Of a stretch of 64,000 nucleotides of DNA, positions 11,465 to 21,331 are shown in pieces. Within the stretch, counting starts at the first letter, position 1. Every line of letters begins with the position of its first letter. The notes beneath the pieces are model-generated. The model made no database searches. It saw nothing but the letters and a program-made list of their open reading frames with translations, and was not told the origin of the DNA. This DNA comes from Cristatella mucedo (taxonomy: Eukaryota; Bryozoa; Phylactolaemata; Cristatellidae): positions 299,501 through 363,500 of the forward strand of contig WPIO01000075.1 of assembly GCA_009760855.2 (NCBI GenBank), read 5' to 3'. A program made the translations under genes and the position numbers.

Positions 11465-12432
11465 TTATTTTAATGCTATATAAACAGTAATTAATAAAAC
11501 GGTGTAATATAAATCTTCTGTCATTAATATATCACCCACGCTTATAAGCTTATTATTTCTATCAAGTGTATAACTACCAAATAATGTGTTTCTAAATTCA
11601 TTAAATTTATTAAATGGAGATATTGAAATTTGAGGAGGTGGTAGTATTTTTCATTAATAACTCTTTCATCTGGATAATATCCTCCTCTTGGAGTATCAAA
11701 ATAATATCCGGCTTGCTTTTAAGTTTTACATATAACGAACGATCCTCTTTCAATTTGAATATCATAATTGTTTATAAAAAAGGTAATTTATCCTGGTTTA
11801 GTACTATACCTAACCATTTTCGGAAATGTATATGATGATCCAACACTTGTTGGGGCAAGATATTTTGCAAAGAATTTAACTGCAAAAACATTTCCATCAG
11901 ATGTTCTATTAAGATAATCAAGATTAACACCATCATTGGGATTAACAGGATCATATTCAATTCTTATAATATTACTCAACATATCTAAATTCCCATTAAC
12001 AGCTCCTTTATTAACACTAAGAAAGTTTTTATCAATATAACTTTTATTTGGAACACTATATTCATTATCAGGAGCACCACTAGCTTTTATACCATCATTT
12101 ACAATTAAATTTCCTCTAATTTCTCCACCAGTAAGTGATGGTTTTGTATCAGCATAATCTTTCGTTGCAGCATCACTAGGATTAATAGGATTAGCAAGAT
12201 CTACCACTCTAAAATCATTCATATCAATATCTCCATTAGAAACAGTTGATCTAGAAACTTTTGTAACAAAGTTAGTATCTATGTACCTTCTGTTTACTGC
12301 ATCTCCGGCATCAACAGGATCTCCTAAATTCTTTGTAAGATTCTTATCCATATTTAGATTTCCACTAAGTACATCACCAGTCTTCTTAATACAATTCTTT
12401 CCAGCCTTTCCCTTACTTCTTTTTCCTAACAT
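11465..12432 (-). pseudogene. fibre-like repeat protein B, disrupted
   Basis: It starts at 12432 after TTGTATAGAAATG, overlapping the end of fibre A. About 214 codons are open and contain four repeat units of about 35-45 residues, each with a core like LGDPVDAGDAVNRRYID, LANPINPSDAATKDYAD or YDPVNPNDGVNLDYL. A TAA at 11788 interrupts a downstream domain that continues in frame for some 45 codons, then the frame shifts near 11650. Phage collar and tail fibres use the same DPVNPxDAVxKxYVD signature. It is the middle gene of three fibre genes in a row. Confidence 0.75.
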
Positions 12433-12439
12433 TTCTATA

Positions 12440-13300
12440 CAATACTAACAATAAAATCTATAAAAGTAATTCCACTAGCAACTGTAAACTTTTCAATAGC
12501 ATATCTGCATGTTCCATCAATTTTAATTATTAAAACTACTGTACCACTTACACCATAAGTATTATCACTTGTTAATTCTAGATAAGTACTAGTTTTTTAG
12601 TTGCATACATAATATTAGATACCATTCAAAAATTAGGTAATACTCCTGGAAAGAATGTTTTAAGATTAGTTAAATATCCAACGACTTTTCCCGTCTGTGC
12701 AATAATAGGCATGTCACCAGGTGTAATTTGTTGAGGTTGAAATTTATTTCCTGTACTTCCATTAGCAGTAATATTTAAGCCTAACATATCAAGATAGAAT
12801 ATACTTGGATAAGTACTAGAACTCAAAGCTAAATATTTAAATGATACTCGTTTGTTACTATCAACATATTGTTTTGTTCCAACACTATAATTTTTTACAT
12901 TAATAATATTCTTATTTTCCATATCATTACTTGCCATCGCTTTACCGTGAAACACTTGTGTCATACTTTTTAGTAATCCATAGTTTATTACTTTATAAGG
13001 TCATAGATCTGAGTAAACAGTTCCATCAGCAGAATTACCAGATATACCATAAACATTCTTACAATTCAATTGTGATTTCATTATTGCACCTTGTTTAGGC
13101 AATAAATCAGTTAGACTTGATACTTTTGCTATTTCTCCTGAAGGGTTACTAATAACATTGTTACCAGCACTTGAACTAAGAGCATAATCCAGTCTTATAG
13201 CATCACCATTATTAACAGGAAAACCTAAATTAGTTACTCTATTATTATTTGCATCAAGATTAGCATAAATATTACCATTAACTTTTCTAACTTTTTCCAT
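12440..13300 (-). pseudogene. fibre-like repeat protein A, disrupted
   Basis: It starts at 13300, 15 bases from a divergent gene. The N-terminus carries the fibre repeat (NRVTNLGFPVNNGDAIRLDY), followed by a long beta-type region and a C-terminal domain ending just before fibre B. It has two in-frame TGA codons (near 12999 and 12624) and one frameshift in an A-run near 12597. The stop TAG lies inside the TATAGAAATG start motif of fibre B, so the genes are packed end to start. Confidence 0.7.
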
Positions 13301-13315
13301 TACTTATTATATGTG

Positions 13316-13995
13316 ATGAAAAAAGCAAGATCGATAAAAGGTAAAGGAGTAGATGAATATATAAAAGAAGGAGTTCAAACAAGTAAAGAATTAATAGAAG
13401 GTGTTAAAACTGCGACAAATGTAGCTGAAAAAGTAGTAACAAAAGTGGCTCCAAAGATTGCTGCTAGACTATCATTAGCAGCTTTTGAAAAGATTACAAC
13501 AATAGTACCTAAAGACTTACAATCTCTTAAAGCTATCGGTGCTGGTGCTAATGTTTTAGGTGGATTTCTATCAGGATTTACAGGAATACTTGATCTAAGT
13601 CTATTTATAAAAGAAATAGTAGATGATATTTTTTCTGGCAAGTATGGACAAGTGTTCCTGAAGACAATAACAGAAAAAAAGAAGGCTTAGAAAAGATGAT
13701 TGAATCTTTACAAGTTGGTCTTAAGATTAATGATATATTACTTAAAGCAGAAAAAGATAATTACCCATGGCAATGGAGTCCAAATGAGTTTTTAAGTTAT
13801 ATGTTTAGATAAGAAATAAAATGGGATGCATCTCAATTTGATCCAAAATCCTGGTCAAAGAATTTATTAGAAGTAAGGTCTGGAGGGTTTTTACCTGCTA
13901 TTACTGCTATTGTTGGTGCAATTACTGCTGCAGTAGGAGCTACTAGAACTGCTATTTCAATTGCCGCTACTATTGCAGGTCTAATAAAAAATTAG
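13316..13995 (+). pseudogene. hydrophobic virion protein, pVI-like by position, one frameshift
   Basis: About 226 codons with one frame slip in the A-run near 13675 and one TAA near 13813. It begins with a Lys-rich stretch, then a long amphipathic to hydrophobic segment (AIGAGANVLGGFLSGFTGIL), and ends with an Ala/Ile-rich membrane-spanning segment (ITAIVGAITAAVGA). Membrane-active minor capsid proteins of adenoviruses and Mavericks have this character, but I cannot show homology. It is divergently paired with fibre A. Confidence 0.6.
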
Positions 13996-14006
13996 TCGAT
14001 TCAAAA

Positions 14007-14400
14007 ATGTTTGTTGGTAAACCTCCTCCTATGAAAACACATGAGCAACGAATGAATGCTCTAACTTTACAAATTGAAAGACTAACAAATGCTATTAGTG
14101 ATCTAAGAAGCATGGTAGAACTAATTAAACAAGGAACAGATATTGAAATTTCAGGAAAAGTTCAAAACTCAGAAGTAAAAAAACAGATTGGACTATACAA
14201 AACATGAAAGACAATTAGTAGAAAATGGTGGGGTGGATTTCTCACCAGACCTAAAGAATGCAGTTACAAAAGTAGAAGCCTTTGCAGTAGGCGGCAAAAA
14301 ACGTTCGACTATAAAACTAAGAGTGCTATGTTACTTAGTATTCTTTATTCTAGAGGAGCAAGTCCAGAAGAATAGACCGAGAAGTTAGGAAATTGCTAGT
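14007..14400 (+). pseudogene. small coiled-coil element protein, disrupted
   Basis: An opening frame of 66 codons with a heptad-like stretch (LQIERLTNAISDLRSMVELI) slips near 14175 into a second frame that continues with ERQLVENGGVDF. It slips again near 14300 at an A-run, ending in SAMLLSILYSRGASPEE and a TAG. It follows the hydrophobic protein by 11 bases, so they may be co-expressed. No family recognised. Confidence 0.5.
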
Positions 14401-14424
14401 GGAATTAAAACAAAGATGCAAAAA

Positions 14425-14919
14425 TTAGCGGTCAGTAAATCTAACTAGTTTGCTATTTTCTGTTAAAAAATATGTGAAATTTAATCGTGCAAATTCTAGA
14501 TGAAGTTGTATTGCTGTCATATCTCTAGCAACGCCAGCATCTTCAGCATTGTCATATAGTCCAATATAGTATTTAATTTTATCTATTTGAATTTGGGCCA
14601 ACCATTTATTTGATTTCTTATTCCAATGTACACCGATAAAACCAGAAGTGCTATTTTTTCTTATTCCTACATTTCTTGGATTTTATGAACTAGTTGCAAG
14701 TCTTAAATTACTAATTCTATTATCTAATTTATTTCCGTTAATGTGGTCAATTTGAAATATAGGCATTTCATGTTTACAAATAAGCCAGGCCAAACGGTGA
14801 GACTTATTCTTCTAAATCCTTTATCATCAATTGAACCAGCTTCTTCACCAATTATTGCATTACTTCGTGTAGTTTTATTTGTAAATTTATTAGTAAAAGC
14901 GTTGAAATCCAAAAGTTCC

Positions 14920-14977
<58 letters not shown>

Positions 14978-15024
14978 GCAGTACTCTCATCAATTCTACT
15001 AGTACAAACTTGATCCAATGACAT
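14425..15024 (-). pseudogene. HNH-AP2 homing-type endonuclease, disrupted by a GA repeat and frameshift
   Basis: The HNH motif is plain ([20 protein letters not shown]), followed by an AP2-type DNA-binding repeat (GFIGVHWNKKSNKWLAQIQI and YYIGLYDNAEDAG). This combination is typical of free-standing homing endonucleases of phages and giant viruses. The start at 15024 follows ATTATAGAA. A 53-base GA run (14922-14974) sits in the reading frame after about 17 codons. There is a frameshift near 14795, and a TAA near 14685 where the family normally has Gln. It lies opposite to and between structural genes. Confidence 0.85.
14922..14974. repeat. (TC)n microsatellite inside the HNH gene
   Basis: A 53-base pure TC/GA run lying within the N-terminal coding region of the HNH endonuclease. 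It is the only long dinucleotide repeat inside the element. Confidence 0.95.
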
Positions 15025-15074
15025 TTCTATAATACTGTTTTTATCTCTTTAAAATATTTTAATTAAATAGAAAT

Positions 15075-15853
15075 ATGTATCAAGAAGCAAAACTATCATT
15101 ATCTGATCATCAAGTAAAACAAATTCAAAAGTTTAGTTCAAAAGAATCAATTTCTATTCGTTTGAAACATACTGATTTGACAGGATCTCTTCTTATTCTT
15201 CTTACAAAGACTCAACTAGCAAGAATTGAAAAGAGTAAAAACGGTGGAGTCGGATTGCAACTAAACTTATCTCTTAAAGAATTAAAAGCAAATAGAAAAA
15301 CAGGAAGCGGCATTGTCGATTTTATAAATAAATTAACTGGGAATCGTGAGATGCACATGAAACTTCCAGCAGGTGTAAAGAGTGAATTCGTACCAAATGG
15401 CTCATTCAACGATACTGGAAAATATAGTTATGCTGGTCCCGGCACAACATTTACTCAAAGAATGAATGAAGGGTATGAGGGGGCAAACGCTCTTGATGCT
15501 AGGGCACTCATTTACGACCATACATACACCGAGACAAGTAATATGCCTGGACCAAAACGTACAGAAATAAGAAATTATCAGATTTAGTTTTAGCAGAATC
15601 TGCAGCACGAATAGCATTAGATCCTCGTCTAGCACCATATGTTAGAGAAGATGCTAAAACGGTGGCAGCAATTATGGCAGCTAAAGCAAAATTAGACCTA
15701 GGCCTTATTGGTGGAAGTATTTTAGACAGTCAATTTGCAATGGATTTCTTAAAAGATAAAGTATCAAATCCATCAAGTATAAGTAAGATAACGAATTATG
15801 CAAAGAATCTATTAGATAAGATGTTAGCTATAAGCAAAAAAGATATAATCTAA
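15075..15853 (+). pseudogene. phospholipase A2-like minor capsid protein (PX type), one frameshift
   Basis: It starts at 15075 after AAATAGAAAT, 50 bases from the divergent HNH gene. The C-terminal half has the parvovirus/Maverick phospholipase layout: a calcium-loop-like YAGPGTTF, then NALDARALIYDHTY where the catalytic His-Asp pair lies in the family, then a long helical tail. At the His position this copy reads Tyr (YDH rather than HD), so catalysis is probably lost. A frame slip lies near 15580. Such domains help capsids cross membranes. Confidence 0.75.
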
Positions 15854-15907
15854 TTTTTATTCTGCTTTATATGTTTATGTGTTTTAATGTTTGTGTTTTT
15901 TATATAT

Positions 15908-16398
15908 CTAATAATCAGCAGGATTAAATTTATCTTGAGCTTTTTTATCTATAGCATAAACTTTAACTTGTTCAAGCTTCAATCAAATATTAGATCTTTC
16001 TTCTGAATTATAAGTATCTTTAGTTACATATGATCCATCTAGAATCCACCAGTAACAGCAAAGTCATTACCAGATTTTTGAATTACTTCAGGAGCACAAT
16101 CAATTTTAATTTATTTGTTCTTTTGATCAAAGAATATACTTGGCTTAGTACCAAATGCGATTCTCATACCAATAGTTGAACGACTATACATATCATAGCC
16201 ACTGTACTCAAGTTTCATACTTGCTCTATTAGCAATATCTTCTAGAACAGGTCTCATTTCATTTGTAATATAAATCCATGCATTGAAGTAAGGCTTAGAA
16301 TCTTTGCTAATTTTCACTTCAATATGAACACGAGCTGGTTTTCCTTTCGGAATTACGACTGAGGCATTTCCAAGCACTGCGAATTTTTTAATATCCAT
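15908..16398 (-). pseudogene. element protein of unknown function, about 160 residues, disrupted
   Basis: It starts at 16398 after CTGTATAGAA. The first 97 codons are open and look like a beta-rich fold (VIPKGKPARVHIEVKI, NAWIYITNEM). A TAA follows at about 16110, then a frame slip near 16040 and a TGA near 15975, and the end is ...KFNPADY. It lies between the protease and PX and is conserved enough to have been a virion gene. Not recognised. Confidence 0.5.
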
Positions 16399-16427
16399 TT
16401 CTATACAGGGAAAAGAAAATGTTTTAA

Positions 16428-16788
16428 TTAAATTAATAATTCCATTGTTGATCCAAAATCTGTTTCTTGCAGTAGTTTTAAGAAGATTAAGCACATTCTT
16501 CCACAATCTGTTTGATCGTATTCTTGTAGCTCAAATGTCTGAATTCTTGGTATAACACCAAAATAATTTATTGCATCTGGCATTGGTGGTGCACCAAATG
16601 AATCAAAGTAAAAACATTTACTTCCTTCTATTTAAGTGCTACCCAATGATATATTGCTTTTTGTGAATCACCAGTGTTACAAATAACACATTCATTATTT
16701 AATGACTTTGTTAGTTCATCTCTTGCAAAGACGACTCTAAAGTTTTTATATCTAATTCTTCTATATAATTATTTATTTTGATATCCAT
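16428..16788 (-). pseudogene. adenain-like cysteine protease, disrupted
   Basis: The maturation protease of adenoviruses and Mavericks. In order it shows FRVVFARDEL, the catalytic His in YHWVAL (near 16655), the Asp region YFDSFGAPP, and the catalytic Cys in QTDCGRMC (near 16503), all with usual spacing. Frame slips near 16730 and 16635 split it. It may be a separate gene from methionine 16788 or a C-terminal extension of the zinc-ribbon gene immediately upstream, whose frame runs into it after a TGA at 16822. Confidence 0.87.
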
Positions 16789-16821
16789 TAATGGTGTTGA
16801 TTTTACTTTTTTTTTAGTTTG

Positions 16822-17223
16822 TCAGTGGTCATTTGATATTGCTGCAAAGATAGCTGGTAAAGGTTTTAGTGATTCACTCCACTTTCTTTCCATTAAACTA
16901 TTTAATTTATCAATTACAACACCGGCACCTTTACTTGTTCTACCTGCACTACTTTTACTTACTTGTGTTCTACCAGCACCTTTACTTGTTCTACCACTGC
17001 CACTTTTACTTACTTGTGTTCTACCAGCACCTTTACTTACTTGATGTCTTCCTGCACCTGAAGTTGCATCAGATCTTAACTTAACAAACTTAGAATTCTT
17101 ACTATCATAGATAGTACAAATGCCTTTTAACATTCCTCTAATCCCTTTCGTACTATCTACTTCAATATACTCTTCATGGATTGTATCAGTTTGTTTTTTA
17201 CATTTCAAACAATAAATTTCCAT
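16822..17223 (-). CDS. zinc-ribbon protein with Gly-Arg-Thr repeats
   Basis: It starts at 17223, 21 bases from the divergent ATPase start, under a shared TATATATTATT spacer. The N-terminus has CLKCKKQTDT and then GICTIYDSKNSKFV, where Mavericks normally have a second Cys-x2-Cys; one Cys here is Tyr. The middle is a low-complexity run of (S/K)KGAGRTQVSK-type repeats, likely basic and disordered. The frame is open to TGA 16822, then continues towards the protease, so the stop may be a mutation. Confidence 0.6.
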   Translation of the reverse strand: MEIYCLKCKKQTDTIHEEYIEVDSTKGIRGMLKGICTIYDSKNSKFVKLRSDATSGAGRHQVSKGAGRTQVSKSGSGRTSKGAGRTQVSKSSAGRTSKGAGVVIDKLNSLMERKWSESLKPLPAIFAAISNDH

Positions 17224-17244
17224 ATCTTTAATAATATATAAAAA

Positions 17245-17913
17245 ATGTCTTTGCAAGTTAGAGCTTTCAATTTTGGACAGGATATAGATATTGGACATAA
17301 AGAACCATTACCTAAAGTTCCGATTAGAGCACTAGTGCTTGGACCAAGTGGAACAGGTAAATCACAGTTAGTAATGAATTGGATATTTTATGGTATGCTT
17401 AATTATGATACATGTACAATCATTGCTTTAAGTTTAGATCAAAATTTATATCGTGGTCTTATGTCAATGACTAAAGATAAACCTGCTTATGTTTGGGTTA
17501 ATGGAATTGATAATATGCCAGAAGTTGATCCTTATAAGAATTGTAAGAATGTTGTTGTATTAGATGATTTAATGCCAGAAGATCAATCTAAGGTATTAGA
17601 TTATTTTACCAGAGGTAGACATAAATCATTGAACATATTTTATCTTGCTCAAGGATTTACTAATACTCTTAGAAGAGAAATAAGAAAAAATCTAAATATG
17701 ATTATAATCTTTAAACAAAATAATACTGATATAGAATACATTCGTGATTCATATGTTGGTGATATAGATAATAAAATGTTTAAAGAATGGGTAAACTCTC
17801 GCACTAGAAATAGATTTAGTTATTGTGTTATTGATCTAACTAAAGCAGAATCAGAAGAAAGATTTTGGTCTGTAGATAATACAGGTACACAATTAATAAC
17901 TATTTTTAATTGA
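17245..17913 (+). CDS. A32/FtsK-type packaging ATPase
   Basis: An open 222-codon gene. Walker A is GPSGTGKS (residues 33-40), Walker B is VVVLDDLM (103-110), followed by IFYLAQGF and LRREIRKNLN, the sensor and arginine region of the HerA/FtsK genome-packaging family. Length matches Maverick and adintovirus ATPases. This is the only core gene without a stop or frameshift. It starts after ATATATAAAAA and shares a 21-base divergent spacer with the zinc-ribbon gene. Confidence 0.95.
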   Translation: MSLQVRAFNFGQDIDIGHKEPLPKVPIRALVLGPSGTGKSQLVMNWIFYGMLNYDTCTIIALSLDQNLYRGLMSMTKDKPAYVWVNGIDNMPEVDPYKNCKNVVVLDDLMPEDQSKVLDYFTRGRHKSLNIFYLAQGFTNTLRREIRKNLNMIIIFKQNNTDIEYIRDSYVGDIDNKMFKEWVNSRTRNRFSYCVIDLTKAESEERFWSVDNTGTQLITIFN

Positions 17914-17924
17914 ATATAGGGGAA

Positions 17925-18455
17925 ATGATAATTGGTGAAATATAAGCAAGTAAAAACAAACCTTACAGAGGAAGTGTTCAAGAAGCAATAGATTTAGAGA
18001 ATAAACTTAATAGATTGGAAAATTTACGTGTTGCTGGTATACTTGATAATGCTGAAGAGATACAAAGAATTGAAGCAGAAGTGCAAGCAAGAAATAGAGT
18101 TGAACATGAATTGAATGAACGAGCATTAGAGAAATCAACTGATAATTCTGGTAATGTTGTTATTGATAAACTAAAGAAAATTAGACCTACAGTTGCTATT
18201 CAAATGAAACAGCATGAAGAAGTACAAAAACTATTAGGTCAAAAAACATCTGTAGATATTTCTAATAAACTAAAAAAAGGATATGCAGCTATTGCCGAAG
18301 GAAAACCTAAAAAAGCGGTAAATATTGCAAATCAAGTTAAGACATATTCTGCTAATCCAGAAGTAAGACTAGCAACTGATTCACTTCAAAGAGGAATTTC
18401 AGAGCATCTTAATGTTAATCCTTCAACTGGCACGCAAAGAAGAAAAGAAAAGTAA
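17925..18455 (+). pseudogene. helical element protein, one early stop
   Basis: It starts at 17925 after GAATATAGGGGAA, 11 bases beyond the ATPase stop. A TAA at codon 7 (17943) interrupts it, then the frame is open to 18453. The product is charged and helical with little hydrophobic content (IQRIEAEVQARNRVEHELNE), like a scaffold or core protein. No family recognised. It ends two bases before the next ATG. Confidence 0.6.
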
Positions 18456-18457
18456 GA

Positions 18458-18718
18458 ATGGAAGAAATAAAAGAAGATGAACCTCTTGCAATTGCAGCTC
18501 CTGTTATACCACCTGTTCCTCAAAGTAAAAAAGAAGTTATTATTAGTATCACTAAAGGTAAGATGACTAAAAAATTGAAAGAAGCAATAGATAATCTTGA
18601 TGAAAGTAACAGAGAATTATATGAAGAAGGTCTTTTTAATATTTATAGTGAATTATATTCTAAACCAAGAAATTCAATTAGTTAAAGTAAGATTGTTGAT
18701 TATCTTGGAGAGAAATAA
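18458..18718 (+). pseudogene. small element protein, disrupted
   Basis: The frame from 18458 opens with an acidic, proline-rich N-terminus (IAAPVIPPVPQSKK) and a helical KLKEAIDNLDESNRELYEEG. A TAA at 18683 interrupts it, then about eleven more codons to another TAA. It may originally have run on into the frame at 18722-18942. Function unknown. Confidence 0.45.
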
Positions 18719-18721
18719 ATC

Positions 18722-18942
18722 CTTAAGCAATTGGACAAAGAGTAAAGATAGTTCCATTGATTGTGAAAACTGAAAAAGAAGTAGTTGATAAACTTAGTTT
18801 ATGGCTTAGTGAACTTGCTGCTGGAAATAGAGGTGTAGTAAGTTCAATCAGTGCTGCTGTTGATTATCTTGCTAAATCAAGGAAAGCTCCAAAGAAATAT
18901 ATTGCAAAGATAAACAATCTTTTATATAGTATATGGAAATGA
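18722..18942 (+). CDS. small helical element protein
   Basis: An open stretch from 18757 (with upstream in-frame codons after a TAA near 18724) encoding a Lys-rich helical peptide with VVDKLSLWLSELAAGNRG and YLAKSRKAPKKYIAKI. Its stop overlaps the ATG of the following penton-like gene (ATGA, 18939-18942). It may be the C-terminal part of the preceding gene. Confidence 0.4.
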
Positions 18943-19804
18943 GTGACTTGTTAAAAATTGCTAGTGAAATATTAAAAATTCTTGAAAGTATTAGGAGAAC
19001 TAGTCAAGCAAGTACAGAAGGATATTTTTTTAATATAACTGGAAATAGTAATCCTATCAGAGCTAAGATTAATAAACCAATATTACTAAGAGGTAAAAAC
19101 TTTAAAATCCGTTTTAAGAAATTCGCTGCAACTAATTCTATTAGAAATATAACTGATGCAAATAATACTTTTGTTTACAGAGTTTCTGGTGGATTAGAAC
19201 AAACTGTAACATTAAGACCTGGAATATATGGTGGCGTAACAGATGATGTAAACGTTGGCATTGCCGATACAATTAATAATTCAATTACTCAATCAGGAGC
19301 AACAACAGATAAGTTTCAAATAGGTCTTGATACTGCAACTTTAAACTCATAGATTAAATTACCTGTTGGTTGGTCATTCCTTGCAAGCAAATCTACTATT
19401 TCTACTATTCTAGGATTTACTGCTGCCGCCTATACTACACTTTTAACTGCTGACTTTGCTAAGATGTATCCTGATATTACACCCGTTGTTTGTACACCTA
19501 ATACAAGGATTGATTCAGAAAAAAAAGTTTTTGTTACTAATATTGATTTTATATTTGTAAATTGTAATATGACTGCTAGTGGAACGAGTTACATAAATGG
19601 AACTGAAACACGAATGTAGTTTTCCTTATGATGCCTATCCATGGCAATTAATGGTTTATGAGCCAAAAACTATTGAATATCATAATGTTGCTAGTGATTC
19701 TATCTCTGATATAACTATAACTAATACTGATGGATCAAGATCTAAATTTAATAGATTTTAATTCACAAAAGATTACAGTTGCTATGGAAATTCTTGAAGT
19801 TTAA
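18939..19804 (+). pseudogene. penton-like minor capsid protein A, disrupted
   Basis: Single-jelly-roll vertex protein by pattern: ILLRGKNFKIRFKKFAATNS, a turn LRPGIYGGVTDDVNVGIAD where the family has PGxY...IN, then the FVNCNM segment and a terminal strand ITVAMEILEV. In-frame TAG at 19350; frame slips near 19612 and 19740. The TAA at 19802 is a natural end, since a new start follows nine bases later under AATATAAGAAA. It is followed by a second gene of the same plan. Confidence 0.75.
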
Positions 19805-19813
19805 TATAAGAAA

Positions 19814-20716
19814 ATGTCGATAAGATTAACTGGAACAAGTAGTTCAGAATCAAAAACACTATCTCCACCTAATATGCTTGGATCTGCTTCAGGTTATAAT
19901 AGAATTGGTTTACGTAGAGTAGAGTTTACTTATACTAATAAAGTAACATTAAATGTTGGTAAAGATATAAATGATGAACTTTGGTTTAAATGAAGTATTT
20001 GTGATATATCATCTGCATATGTTACAATTGCTCCTGGTTATTATGATTCAAATAGAATAACTGCAGCTCTAAATAAAGCACTATCAGAACCTCAACCAAA
20101 AAATATTGTTGCTCAAAATGGATCAACATCTACATCAACAAATAACGCTTTTTATGATACTACTAAAAGAAATAGTACAGGTACAAAATTTAGTGTTGAT
20201 ACAGATGATAGAATATTAATGCAAGTAGTTGGCGATTATGTTGTTCTACTAGGAATTAATTCTAAATATGCTGTAAATTCAATTGGAGATACTCTTGGTT
20301 TTAATTCAAATCAAAAAGGAACATTTGATAGTGATCTTGTTGGAGGAACACCATATGAGGCAATAGAAAAGCAATGTACTTTGCTGGTATTTTTAAAGCA
20401 TGGAATAAAATGGTATTACCAGATAATAAATGATTATGATGGATAAGTGTTGATTGTGACTTCGTTGATCCTCTTAATAATTTATGTAGAAAGAAGAAAA
20501 GGATTCTTAGAACAATGCACATCTTTATATATTATTGATATTGATGATATTAATCCAGGTGAAAAGGTTGATCTAAATATTCCTAATGTATTATATTTAC
20601 CAACACGTTGTGATATAGATGCAATAAGTAGTTTTAAAATAGGATTAAGTGATCAAAATGGAAATGCTGTAAATATTATTACTGATGTAGTTGCGACAAT
20701 AGAAATTTCAAAGTAA
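19814..20716 (+). pseudogene. penton-like minor capsid protein B, disrupted
   Basis: It starts at 19814 after AATATAAGAAA. It repeats the layout of the gene before it: VEFTYTNKVTLNV, the turn VTIAPGYYDSNRITAALNKA, a long beta region, ISVDCDFVDPLNN in a shifted frame near 20440, and the final strands IGLSDQNGNAVNII. In-frame TGA at 19991, further TGA codons near 20420, and at least two frame slips between 20380 and 20530. Together with penton A it is a tandem duplication. Confidence 0.7.
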
Positions 20717-20725
20717 TATAGAGCA

Positions 20726-21303
20726 ATGGTTGCTATGCAAGAATTGGTCATAATATAATATATATGGAGGTAAATATCGTGGAAGTGGAGTAAAATTTGA
20801 TGGTGCTATTGACATGTTTAATAAACTTTTACCTACTGTAAGCGGTGCTGTTGATGCAGGATTAAAAGTTGCAAGCAAAGGTATTGAAATGCATCAAGCA
20901 AGAAAAATTACTGAACTAAAAACAAAGGAAAAAAGATTGATCAAGATTATGCTGCTAAAGGTAGAGAGATGGATGATAAACTTGAAGAAGAAAGAAAAAA
21001 GAAAGAACTTGATTATGAACTTGAAAAAAAAGAAAAGATGAAGATTATGAGAGAAAGATGAAAGAGATGGATCTTGAATTAAAACGTATTACGCTTGAAC
21101 AGGTTACTAAGAAAAAATCTAAAAAGGGTAGAAAGGCAAAGATAGAAGTAGAAGAACCAGAAGTAGAAGACTCTTAAAAGCATACAAAGAAATAGCAAAA
21201 GTAATAAATGATAAAGCTGTTGTTCCTTATGTAAGACCAGATGGTTATGGTGGAAACATGAAGAAAAGATTAGGTGCTGATTTATATATTCAAAGTCGAA
21301 AAT
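20726..21303 (+). pseudogene. long coiled-coil virion protein, disrupted
   Basis: It starts at 20726 after AATATAGAGCA. The N-terminus is glycine-rich (IYGGKYRGSG) and followed by VSGAVDAGLKVASKGIEMH. The rest is a charged coiled coil built of Glu, Lys and Arg. Frame slips occur in A-runs near 20930 and 21030; a last frame carries VVPYVRPDGYGGNMKKRLGA. The order, between penton and major capsid, suggests a capsid-associated protein. Not recognised by family. Confidence 0.5.
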
Positions 21304-21331
21304 AATTTTTAGTTTTTTATATAGAGAATAA

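Noticed and set aside
13375-13641. Minus-strand open frame opposite the hydrophobic protein
   Set aside because: It is a shadow of the plus-strand gene, which has the start box and continues in a second frame.
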